DNA from: a virus
Virus record (IMG/VR): IMGVR_UViG_3300034104_005676
Coordinates: 1-32,949 of that record
Reading direction: 5' to 3' (one strand)
DNA length: 32,949 bases
In this document: piece by piece, positions 13,589 through 20,530 of the stretch
How the letters are laid out: every line of letters starts with the position of its first letter
Position numbering within the stretch: the first letter of the stretch is position 1
Made by a program: the position numbers and the translations under genes
The notes under the pieces: generated by a model
What the model saw: the letters and a program-made list of their open reading frames with translations, nothing else
Told to the model about the DNA's origin: nothing
Database searches by the model: none

Positions 13589-13843
13589 ATGACAAGAAGA
13601 TTAGCAGACATGACAGATGATTACGATGAATTGGTAAAAGATTACCAAGTAACATCTACAGCCGCAGCTATTTTAATTTTAGCAGACGCTATTACCAGTT
13701 TAGGTAACTGCCCGTTCCAGCCAGCTATGCATGAATTTGGGCATGAATTAGCATTATCATTAAAAAATGTTTTAAAAGAATCAGTTATTCAAACTGAAAC
13801 TGAAATAAACGGAAATTTAGCCGTTACCGTTGAAAAACTATGA
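13589..13843 (+). CDS. Hypothetical AT-rich protein, 84 aa
   Basis: Acidic, helical protein (DDYDELVKDYQVTSTAAAIL). The most AT-rich gene of the early region, with A/T-ending codons unlike the surrounding GC-rich genes, so probably acquired with or near the ParB-like cassette. AAAGG 13 bases upstream is a weak ribosome-binding site. It ends by ATGA overlap with the next gene. Confidence 0.65.
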   Translation: MTRRLADMTDDYDELVKDYQVTSTAAAILILADAITSLGNCPFQPAMHEFGHELALSLKNVLKESVIQTETEINGNLAVTVEKL

Positions 13844-14502
13844 CCAACAACGAACTCACTCTACCGGAAGGGCTCTGCACATTTTCACGCGGGTCCCTTG
13901 TATTTACACGCACCCCGACCCAAGAGGAATGGGAGCAGATCGGCCGCTATGTCCACGCGGCTCGAGGATCCAGCCTGCGATGGATGGCCGACTGGCGAAT
14001 GGAGGGCAGGCGGCAATTCGGCGACTCCGTGGTGGAATCTGCGGAGAAGCAGTTGGAATTTGAATTTAAAGACCTAAAGGCTGCCGAGGCCCTGGAGAAA
14101 CTCGATGGTGTGCACCCCGCCGCGCCTTCGGATGCCCACGCCTTCGTCGCCGCGAAGCTCTGTAAAGACTCCTACGAAGCACAGGATTGGCTCGAAAAGG
14201 CCCGAAACGAAAACCTCACGCCCGTGGAGCTGCAAAACAGCATCAAGGCCGGAGAGATCGTGCGCGAAGACCAGGAAGAGAAGCCCCGCCTGAACGCGAA
14301 CGACCGCAGCGTGGGCCTCGTGACGATCGAGGGCGTCCACATGCAATTCAACCTCTGGCTCAAAAAAGTGCGCGAGGACGATGGATTCCCTGCCGAATGG
14401 GACGCCCGCCGCCTCCGCATGGTCCGAGACTTACTTACCCCGATGGCCGATATCCGCACCGACATCGGCGTGATGATTTTGGAGAAGGGGGGAGAGGTAT
14501 GA
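13840..14502 (+). CDS. Hypothetical early protein, 220 aa
   Basis: Begins MTNNELTLPEGLCTFSRGSL; residues 30-75 (EEWEQIGRYVHAARGSSLRW, followed by MADWRMEGRRQFGD) resemble an N-terminal module found in several phage proteins of unknown role. Central and C-terminal parts are helical. No catalytic motif seen. Overlaps both neighbours by four bases. Composition returns to GC-rich here. Confidence 0.65.
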   Translation: MTNNELTLPEGLCTFSRGSLVFTRTPTQEEWEQIGRYVHAARGSSLRWMADWRMEGRRQFGDSVVESAEKQLEFEFKDLKAAEALEKLDGVHPAAPSDAHAFVAAKLCKDSYEAQDWLEKARNENLTPVELQNSIKAGEIVREDQEEKPRLNANDRSVGLVTIEGVHMQFNLWLKKVREDDGFPAEWDARRLRMVRDLLTPMADIRTDIGVMILEKGGEV

Positions 14503-14945
14503 GCTACCGAAACAACCAAGCCATAATCATCTCCAAGCTGAGGGAATACAATCAGTGGCGTAGGGGAGATGACGAAATCAAACAGCCAGATCCTTTTGAG
14601 ATCGGTGCATACATAGACGACATCTGCGACATCGCTGAAAATCTAGAGCGCCAACTCGACGAGGCCAAGGAGGATGTCAGCACGCTGCAAGACATTAAAC
14701 GAAAACATGAGCATGAAGAGTTGGTCGCAGCGCAAGAGAATGACCGACTAAATCGCGAACTCGACGAGGCGAGGGCAAGGCTTCACCCGGATCGTGCATT
14801 GGAATGGCTGCGCGTTCATTACCAATCATGGTTCGGAGATCGCACGGAGTGGAGCGACGATATTGCAGATCGCTTTTACAAAGACACGGCAACGCTGACT
14901 TTGTTTTGCCAGAATTTTAAATTCTCCAAGGAGGCCGCGAAATGA
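14499..14945 (+). CDS. Hypothetical coiled-coil protein, 148 aa
   Basis: Start ATG 14499 overlaps the preceding stop. Residues about 40-95 form a charged coiled coil (ENLERQLDEAKEDVSTLQDI, then KRKHEHEELVAAQEN). C-terminal aromatic region (WLRVHYQSWFGDRTEW). Function unknown; ATGA overlap to the next gene. Confidence 0.65.
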   Translation: MSYRNNQAIIISKLREYNQWRRGDDEIKQPDPFEIGAYIDDICDIAENLERQLDEAKEDVSTLQDIKRKHEHEELVAAQENDRLNRELDEARARLHPDRALEWLRVHYQSWFGDRTEWSDDIADRFYKDTATLTLFCQNFKFSKEAAK

Positions 14946-15262
14946 GCCGCCATCCCCGCACAGATGACATTGCGCGAGGCAACCATGTGGTGCCTGTAGA
15001 ATTTGCGCAAGAGATGGAATCAGAGCTCCTGACCATGAGTCGCCTCTGCGACCACCTCGCATTCTGCGCAAAGCACGAGCCGCTCTGGCGGTCGGTGGAC
15101 GAAGACATGCCGGACGACGACCAGACAGTGATCCTCCACCTCCAAGGAGGCGAAGTCTGGACCGGCTTCCACGATGCTGGCCAGTGGCGATTCGTCTCGG
15201 CCGATCCGATCAACGAGCCCGTCCTGCACTGGATGCCATTCCCCACTCCACCCGAGCTATGA
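14942..15262 (+). CDS. DUF551-like protein, 106 aa
   Basis: The C-terminal 60 residues match DUF551: WRSVDEDMPDDDQTVILHL, then GEVWTGFHDAGQWRF, then VLHWMPFPTPP. DUF551 proteins are common small phage early proteins without known function. Four-base overlaps with both neighbours. Confidence 0.75.
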   Translation: MSRHPRTDDIARGNHVVPVEFAQEMESELLTMSRLCDHLAFCAKHEPLWRSVDEDMPDDDQTVILHLQGGEVWTGFHDAGQWRFVSADPINEPVLHWMPFPTPPEL

Positions 15263-15525
15263 TGGATCAAGACCGGCTTTATTTTCCCTGCGAGATTGCC
15301 GAGGTGATCGGCCTATCTCTGCGGGAGATCGCTTATATGAAGGCTAAAGGCTGCCCCTTCTACGGCCGGAAGACGACGGTGCGGTGGGTGCGTGATTTTA
15401 TAGCCCGGCAGGCGGGGGCACCAATGCCGCAGCCGCCTGAGCATCCGCAAAATTCAGCCGCGAGTAGATCAGGTGGACGAGACGAGTGGAGTGGTTTGTC
15501 AACCGCATCGCTTGCGACTCGCTGA
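15259..15525 (+). CDS. Excisionase-like HTH protein, 88 aa
   Basis: Residues 7-50 (LYFPCEIAEVIGLSLREIAY, then KAKGCPFYGRKTTVRWVRDF) read as a MerR/Xis-like winged helix: a recognition helix followed by a wing and a second helix. Start ATG 15259 overlaps the DUF551 stop; a longer in-frame ORF exists upstream. The last 128 bases run antisense over the 3' end of the integrase gene, so a recombination directionality factor expressed from the lytic operon is the best guess. The Pro/Ser tail (after 55) may be partly constrained by the integrase. Confidence 0.6.
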   Translation: MMDQDRLYFPCEIAEVIGLSLREIAYMKAKGCPFYGRKTTVRWVRDFIARQAGAPMPQPPEHPQNSAASRSGGRDEWSGLSTASLATR

Positions 15526-16432
15526 GCCCAGCCCTGTGACATCGAGTAATGAATGAGACGCGCAATGAATGGGAGGTGGCTCCGGTGGCTGCCTTGAGAG
15601 TTTTATTGAACTGGCGGTTGTGCTCTCCGCTCTTGTCGAGTGGCGGGGTGGTGCGGTCGCGCTTGTCGAATACGGCCTTGAGATGCGAGGCGAGTGTGTC
15701 GGGCAGTGGGACGCAAAAGCGTTTGCGCGGGTCGGTATCGTCACGCTTGGAATCCACGAGAGTGACCATCTTTTTCTCAAAATCCACGGCATCGCGGCCA
15801 AGCTCAGACTCGGAGAATCGGCAGCCGAGATGCGAGCAGACCTCGAAGGCGGTGAGCATCCACGCGGCCCCGCTGCGCTCGGTGAATGCGGCGCGCGCGG
15901 CAATGAAGTCCTCGGGAGTGAGCTCCTTTTTTACCTTTGCCGCTTTGCGGGGAACCTTCGCCAGGGCGAGGGGATTTTTCTCAGTCAGCTCACGGCGCAT
16001 GGCCTCCTGCATGATGCTGGAGAAAAACTTGATCTCGAGGCGGGCGGTATTCTTTGAAGCGCCCTGTGCCGTGCGCCAGTCCAAAAAATCCTGCACATGC
16101 TCGAAGCGGACGGCTGCCGGATGCCTGACCCGCCGCAATCTCTGCCACTCGACGATCCTCGCCCAGGCGAGCCGATACCGCTTCACCGACCTCTTATTCG
16201 TGTAGTGCCGCTCTATGAACTCAGGAACCCAAGCCACAAAATCCCCCTTTTCCGTCGGCGCGACCTGCGCCTCGCGGCGGGACTCCTCCTCAGCCATGCG
16301 CTGCGCCCGGCGGGTCGCCTTCGCATCGTCGGCATCGCACTTCGTGGACCTTTCCCTCCACTGCCCAGAATCAAGGTCTCGATACCTCAAAACCCAAAAG
16401 CGGGTCTTCTCGCTGCGAACCAAGTGTGCCAT
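15398..16432 (-). CDS. Tyrosine integrase, 344 aa
   Basis: Site-specific recombinase for integration and excision. Numbering from the ATG at 16432: R205 (HLGCRFSESE), K229, H288-R291 (SHSLR), H314 (TNHST) and nucleophile Y323 (LIYSRLN) complete the catalytic set. Residues 60-150 are a core-binding SAM-like domain, and 1-55 an arm-binding domain. Start 16432 chosen because GGGAG stands nine bases upstream; ATG 16450 is possible but overlaps an arm-site repeat. A minus -10-like TATAGA lies at 16469-16464. It overlaps the excisionase-like gene at its 3' end. Confidence 0.9.
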   Translation of the reverse strand: MAHLVRSEKTRFWVLRYRDLDSGQWRERSTKCDADDAKATRRAQRMAEEESRREAQVAPTEKGDFVAWVPEFIERHYTNKRSVKRYRLAWARIVEWQRLRRVRHPAAVRFEHVQDFLDWRTAQGASKNTARLEIKFFSSIMQEAMRRELTEKNPLALAKVPRKAAKVKKELTPEDFIAARAAFTERSGAAWMLTAFEVCSHLGCRFSESELGRDAVDFEKKMVTLVDSKRDDTDPRKRFCVPLPDTLASHLKAVFDKRDRTTPPLDKSGEHNRQFNKTLKAATGATSHSLRVSFITRCHRAGLSESQAMRLTNHSTRLVHLIYSRLNFADAQAAAALVPPPAGL

Positions 16433-16441
16433 ATCGGCAAA

Positions 16442-16608
16442 CTCCCACATGCTCCCACATGCGTCTATAAAAATATTGCAAACTGATGCAGGCTATTGCT
16501 GTAAATCAACAATTTACGCGAGCGGGAGATTCTTACCATTACACCACAGGGCAAGTTTAGTTCTTGATTTTGTTGCACTTGCGGGAGACTCCCACACGGC
16601 TCCCACAA
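16442..16608. other. Probable attP region
   Basis: Four same-orientation CTCCCACA repeats flank the spacer: 16442-16449 and 16452-16459 on the integrase side, 16589-16596 and 16600-16607 on the replication side. They look like arm-type integrase sites. Between them lie the inverted repeat GTAAAT (16501-16506) / ATTTAC (16512-16517), a good core-type site, and a minus-strand tRNA-like 5' half (16552 to about 16518) with a D-loop-like TAATGGTAA. The tRNA similarity is weak and would be the unusual half for an attP. Confidence 0.5.
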
Positions 16609-16663
16609 ATTTCTCTGGGGTTGCCGGTGTGCAACGGACGGCACTCTGCACGGGGAGGTCGCT

Positions 16664-17860
16664 GTGAGCAAGGAAAAAGTTCCGGTAGTGGAGCGGGCGC
16701 GCCGGTATGTCTCGAAGATTGGTCCGGCGATTTCTGGGGCTGGTGGGCACACGCACACTTTGCTGGTCGCTAAGGCTCTTGTGAAGGGATTTTTGCTTCC
16801 GCATTCGGATGCGCTGGCGCTCCTCGAGCAGTGGAACCAGGGGAATGCTGATAAGTGGACGACGGGAGAACTCGAGCACAAGCTCCGGTCTGCTCTGAAT
16901 GGTCCTGGGGCGGATGGGTATTTGCTCCAAGGGGCTGAGGCTCCGCAGGGGCAGCGCTTGGAGCAGCGGCCGGTCAGTAAACCTCGGCCGAAGCCTCAGT
17001 TTGATGTGGAGGCGCTGCGGCGAGTGGCTGGGGATTTGGCTGAGGCGGTTGATCTCCCTTGGCTGGCGAATCGCTCTGAGGTGGATCCGGCGACGGTGTC
17101 GGCTGAGGATTTCCTCGCTCGTCTCTATAATGCCTCCGCTGGGGAGCGTGTGGTAGTTTTTTCGGAGTATAAATCGCAAGGGCAGGCGATCTGGCCGGTG
17201 GAGCGGATCCCGACTCGGGGACCGGAGGGGATTTGGTTTCTCGCTCAGCCGGTGGATGGTCAGTCTCGCCCGAATCCTCGCCTGGGGAAAATGTCGCGCC
17301 GATCGGAGGAGTCGGTGCTGGCTTGGCGCTGGATGGTTCTTGAGAGCGATGAGGCTCCGGTGCGTTTGTGGCTGGGGGCTTTGGCGCGGCTCGTGCCTAA
17401 CATCGCGGCCGTTACGACTTCTGGCGGGCGCTCGGTGCATGCTCTGGTGCGCGTCGATGCCTCGACGAAGCGGGAGTGGGATGAGGCTAAGAGGGCTATC
17501 ATAAATTTGGTGGTGACTGGGGCGGATCCGGGGGCTCTCTCGGCTGTTCGGTTGACTCGACTGCCTGCGTGCTGGCGTGGGCAGAAGGAGCAGAAGCTCC
17601 TGTATTTCGCTCCATCGGCACCGGATTTGACGCTCGAGGACATCGTGCCTCGGCGGGATGTGCTGCGGAATTGGCGTGAGGAGGCCGTGCGTGTCTCAGC
17701 GGCAGCGGACAGGGATGGGCAGTATCCGCAACCGGATACGGCGAGGACGGCACAGGCGTGCCGGTTTTACGGAAAATTTGACGCTTGGCTGCATGACGCG
17801 GCGGGCGAACTGGAAAGGCAAATGAAAGGCAATGAGCAAACTGACGGATACAATAAATAG
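16664..17860 (+). CDS. Replication protein, AEP-type primase-like, 398 aa
   Basis: GTG start with GGGGAGGT eight bases upstream. Residues 9-77 match the N-terminal domain of many phage/plasmid primases (ARRYVSKIGPAISGAGGH, LVKGFLLPHSDALALLEQWN, EHKLRSAL). The middle carries LESDEAP (E227, D229, E230) and SGGRSVHALVRVDA (253-266), the metal-binding and phosphate-binding motifs of an archaeo-eukaryotic-type (RepB/Prim-Pol) primase palm. It overlaps the helicase gene by 29 bases, so the pair is probably a replication initiation module synthesising primers for the helicase-unwound origin. Confidence 0.75.
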   Translation: MSKEKVPVVERARRYVSKIGPAISGAGGHTHTLLVAKALVKGFLLPHSDALALLEQWNQGNADKWTTGELEHKLRSALNGPGADGYLLQGAEAPQGQRLEQRPVSKPRPKPQFDVEALRRVAGDLAEAVDLPWLANRSEVDPATVSAEDFLARLYNASAGERVVVFSEYKSQGQAIWPVERIPTRGPEGIWFLAQPVDGQSRPNPRLGKMSRRSEESVLAWRWMVLESDEAPVRLWLGALARLVPNIAAVTTSGGRSVHALVRVDASTKREWDEAKRAIINLVVTGADPGALSAVRLTRLPACWRGQKEQKLLYFAPSAPDLTLEDIVPRRDVLRNWREEAVRVSAAADRDGQYPQPDTARTAQACRFYGKFDAWLHDAAGELERQMKGNEQTDGYNK

Positions 17861-19454
17861 CAAACTGGCTGAATATGGGATTGTTCCTTCCCCAGAGGAC
17901 AACAACGAAAAGAAGACCGAGGCGGCTGGGTTGCCTTACATCGAGCTTGTGCCGGTGATCTCGACGATGGCGAGGGAGATCGGCGGCGTGCTGTGCAATA
18001 ATGGTGTTTTCGTCCGGCAGCGCTCGGCTATGACGATCTCGCAGGATGGCCGACTGGTCGAGATGTCGGCGCGGCGTTTCCGCACCTACTGCGAGGACCA
18101 CCTGGTGACTTTCAAGTGGGATGCGACGAAGCCTAATGTGTTTGAGAAAAAGCCACAGACGATGACGGTGGAGGCTGCTGCGACGATTCTGGAGAGTGAC
18201 CAGTTCCTGGCGCGACAACGGGAGCTGATGCGGGTGGCCACGGTGCGGCAGCCGGTGAAGAGGAAGGATGGCCGGATCGAGTTGCTGGACTACGGATACG
18301 ACCACGAGGCTCAGACATTCACGCAAAACTCTGGCGTGGAATATGAGATGGATATGCCGCTCGATGAGGCTCAGACGATCCTGCGAAATTTCACAAAGGA
18401 GTTTCCTTTTGGTGACAGGAAGGCGGATGGCCGGTCGAGGAATGAGGCTATCGTGATGACGGCGATGTTGGCGATGTATGCGGCTCCGCTTCTGCGGCCT
18501 TCGGCTCGTAGGCTTAATTTTATGTTCAGCTCGAACTCGGTGGGGTCGGGTAAGACTCTCCTGGCTCAAATGGCGATCATCACGACCGTCGGGAGTTGCG
18601 ATGTTCAACCGGTGCCACAGGCTGAGGAGGAGTGGCGGAAGATTTTGGACACGGAGAGCTTGGCAGGATCCCCTTATATTCTATTCGACGACTGCAATGG
18701 GTTTTTCAAAAGCCAGATTCTAAACGCATTCCTCACAGCTCCAACATGGAGCGGCCGCCGAATGCACAGCCAGCAGAAGTTCGCGGTGCCTAAGATCGCC
18801 AGTGTGTTTCTGACTGGTAACAACCTGGAGGTCTCGCCCGATGTGGCTCGCAGATTTTTGCACTGCAAGATGATGACAGACGAGTCGGACCCTCAGGCGC
18901 GTCGGATCGAGAAGGTCATCTCAGATGAACACCTGGAGAAGCCTGAGGTGCGTGGGCAAATCCTCGCCGCCTTGTGGGCTGTGGTGCGGGAATGGGACGC
19001 CGCAGGCCGTCCGCAGGCAAACCGCTTGGTGCGTGGATATGAGCAATTCTGTCAGATATTCGCGGGAATGGTTGAGTTCGCCGGGTTCGGAGATCCGATC
19101 GAGCCGCTGCCGGTCGAAGAGTCCGGCAACTCAGAACTCGCTGACATGATGGCTCTGGTGGCTGAGTTGGCAAAAGGAGTGGATGATGTGGCAGAGTTCT
19201 CCTTCCAAGATGTTGTCCAGGCAGCGCTCGACTGCAACTCATTCGTCTGGATGCTGGAAGGTAAGGAGGAGCGAGAAGGTAAGGACGGCCCTCGCCATTA
19301 TGTTCTCACGGCAAAGGCCAAGAGCAAGTTCGGGAAGCTGCTTGCCGAGCAGTATGGCGGCAAGAAGTTCACTTTGCCTACCGGACGTGTGGTCAAGTGG
19401 GGCCAGCAAGGAAAGAACCGCCAGCGCCTCTACACGCTCACCGTCCTTAACTAA
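17832..19454 (+). CDS. Replicative AAA+/SF3-like helicase, 540 aa
   Basis: Walker A SNSVGSGKT (234-242), Walker B YILFDD (282-287), sensor-1-like FLTGNN (326-331) and arginine-finger candidates R340/R341 define an ATPase similar to phage D5/SF3-type helicases. The N-terminal 200 residues contain a probable DNA-binding region, and the C-terminus (480-540) a winged helix. Start ATG 17832 lies inside the end of the primase gene. With that primase it forms the replication module; a strong terminator follows 20 bases after the stop. Confidence 0.8.
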   Translation: MSKLTDTINSKLAEYGIVPSPEDNNEKKTEAAGLPYIELVPVISTMAREIGGVLCNNGVFVRQRSAMTISQDGRLVEMSARRFRTYCEDHLVTFKWDATKPNVFEKKPQTMTVEAAATILESDQFLARQRELMRVATVRQPVKRKDGRIELLDYGYDHEAQTFTQNSGVEYEMDMPLDEAQTILRNFTKEFPFGDRKADGRSRNEAIVMTAMLAMYAAPLLRPSARRLNFMFSSNSVGSGKTLLAQMAIITTVGSCDVQPVPQAEEEWRKILDTESLAGSPYILFDDCNGFFKSQILNAFLTAPTWSGRRMHSQQKFAVPKIASVFLTGNNLEVSPDVARRFLHCKMMTDESDPQARRIEKVISDEHLEKPEVRGQILAALWAVVREWDAAGRPQANRLVRGYEQFCQIFAGMVEFAGFGDPIEPLPVEESGNSELADMMALVAELAKGVDDVAEFSFQDVVQAALDCNSFVWMLEGKEEREGKDGPRHYVLTAKAKSKFGKLLAEQYGGKKFTLPTGRVVKWGQQGKNRQRLYTLTVLN

Positions 19455-19473
19455 CCCCGGCTCCATACCTCAC

Positions 19474-19502
19474 AAGGCCCGCCAACTCGGCGGGCCTTTT
19501 TG
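19474..19502 (+). terminator. Intrinsic terminator after helicase gene
   Basis: GGCCCGCC (19476-19483), loop AACTC, GGCGGGCC (19489-19496), extended by AA/TT pairing and followed by TTTTTG. A textbook rho-independent terminator that closes the replication operon. Confidence 0.9.
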
Positions 19503-19930
19503 TTTCCGCACAGGTCATGCGCAGGTCATCGCGCTTCCACTTCTTCATCACCCATCCCACACCCTTTTTGATAGAGATTGCACGCGACCTATGCACCTAC
19601 GCAGCACCTTGTCTCTTTAGCTGGCTCACAAGTTGTTTGCCAAGAGTTTCGTGCGTTTCTGTTCTGCAAGGTGGCATAGGTAGCATAGGTCTTCTGAGTT
19701 TTTTATTTATGGGTGTGGGTATCGTCAGAGAGAAAAGTTTTCGACCTGCGCACCTGTGCTTCGAGTTCTCCAAGTTCCGCGTGAAAGGAATCTCTTCGCG
19801 GGGTTCGAACATGCAGTTTGCCCGTCTCCCGTAATTTTTGAGAGAGCGCGCTTGAAACTATACGGAACCGGAACCGAGGAACCCGTTCCGCTTCCGTTCC
19901 GTTTGACAATTCGTCGTTCCGTAAACACCT
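19503..19930. other. Intergenic region before terminase (427 bp)
   Basis: No convincing gene; a 105-codon open frame at 19517-19834 is Phe/Ser/Cys-rich without domain signs. Short tandem repeats are present: CAGGTCAT(G/C) with an 11-base period from 19511, and GCATAGGTA with a 9-base period at 19674-19690. A cluster of GGAAC/GTTCC motifs lies at 19864-19920, then a TTTGACA element. The region separates replication and packaging modules and is the likely place for late regulation and the packaging site. Confidence 0.6.
19864..19920. promoter_or_regulatory. GGAAC/GTTCC cluster, candidate pac/cos site
   Basis: Three GGAAC copies (19864, 19870, 19878) are followed by three GTTCC copies (19885, 19896, 19916), giving an extended imperfect inverted repeat directly upstream of the small terminase gene. 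Iterated sites of this kind next to terS are typical of small-terminase binding sites. TTTGACA (19902) lies within it. Confidence 0.45.
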
Positions 19931-19933
19931 ATG
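19902..19933 (+). promoter_or_regulatory. TTTGACA start element before small terminase
   Basis: TTTGACA (19902-19908) is 22 bases before ATG 19931; the last 11 bases up to the start (AAACACCTATG) are identical to those before the tail gene at 27449. No Shine-Dalgarno. Confidence 0.5.
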
Positions 19934-20530
19934 CGTCACGGAAGGGAACAAGCGGACCTCATCAAGGCATGTGCGGCCAAGCACGGCGTGACAACTCGTG
20001 CCGTGCGCAAGTGGCGCGACTCGGCGGATCCGCGATGGAATGGATTTCTGGCTGACCGGGCGGTCGCCGGGATGGTGCCGATGGGGGCAGCGGCACCGGC
20101 TCAGGCGGCGGCCGGTCCGGTAAGGGAGTGGACTGATGAGGAATTGGCGCTCGATAACCAGGTGCGGAAGATGAAGGAGGCCACGGCCGACCTGCGGGAG
20201 CGGGCGGAACTTGCCAAGCTCACCGGCGACCTGGATGCGGAGATGGCGCTCAGGCGCATGTGGCTCCAGCATGCCGAGGCGTTGCGCCGGTTAGAAAAGG
20301 ACGCGCCCTCGATCCAGCGGGAGTCTGGAGACATGGTGCCTCGCAAGGTTGCTATCCAGCTCGTCATTCAATACTCGGCAGCCATCGCGGCTGCCGTCAC
20401 AAATTTACCCGACCGGCTGCTCTCCCTGCTGCCGCAGGTGGGCGATGACATTGCCTCAAAGGTCCGCGCCGAGACCGATGAGATCATGCGCGCGGCGAAG
20501 GACATAAGACTCGATGCCCTCGCTTCTTGA
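19931..20530 (+). CDS. Terminase small subunit (Nu1-like), 199 aa
   Basis: An N-terminal HTH (QADLIKACAAKHGVTTRAVR, then KW) should bind the packaging site. An Ala/Pro linker (50-66) is followed by a coiled coil (VRKMKEATADLRERAELAKL) and a C-terminal helical region. This HTH plus coiled coil arrangement is that of Nu1-like small terminases, and it precedes a GpA-type large subunit with a 17-base overlap. No Shine-Dalgarno; a TTTGACA element precedes it. Confidence 0.8.
   Translation: MRHGREQADLIKACAAKHGVTTRAVRKWRDSADPRWNGFLADRAVAGMVPMGAAAPAQAAAGPVREWTDEELALDNQVRKMKEATADLRERAELAKLTGDLDAEMALRRMWLQHAEALRRLEKDAPSIQRESGDMVPRKVAIQLVIQYSAAIAAAVTNLPDRLLSLLPQVGDDIASKVRAETDEIMRAAKDIRLDALAS

Noticed and set aside
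16441-16610. CTCCCACA repeats as a CRISPR array
   Set aside because: Repeats are only 8-9 bases with 10-11-base spacing in two pairs, which fits integrase arm sites and not CRISPR.
17499-18608. 369-codon minus-strand ORF opposite primase/helicase
   Set aside because: His/Arg/Pro-rich shadow; helicase Walker motifs are on the plus strand.
19517-19834. 105-codon plus-strand ORF before the terminase
   Set aside because: Phe/Ser/Cys-rich with no domain, no ribosome-binding site and irregular codon use; more likely non-coding control region.
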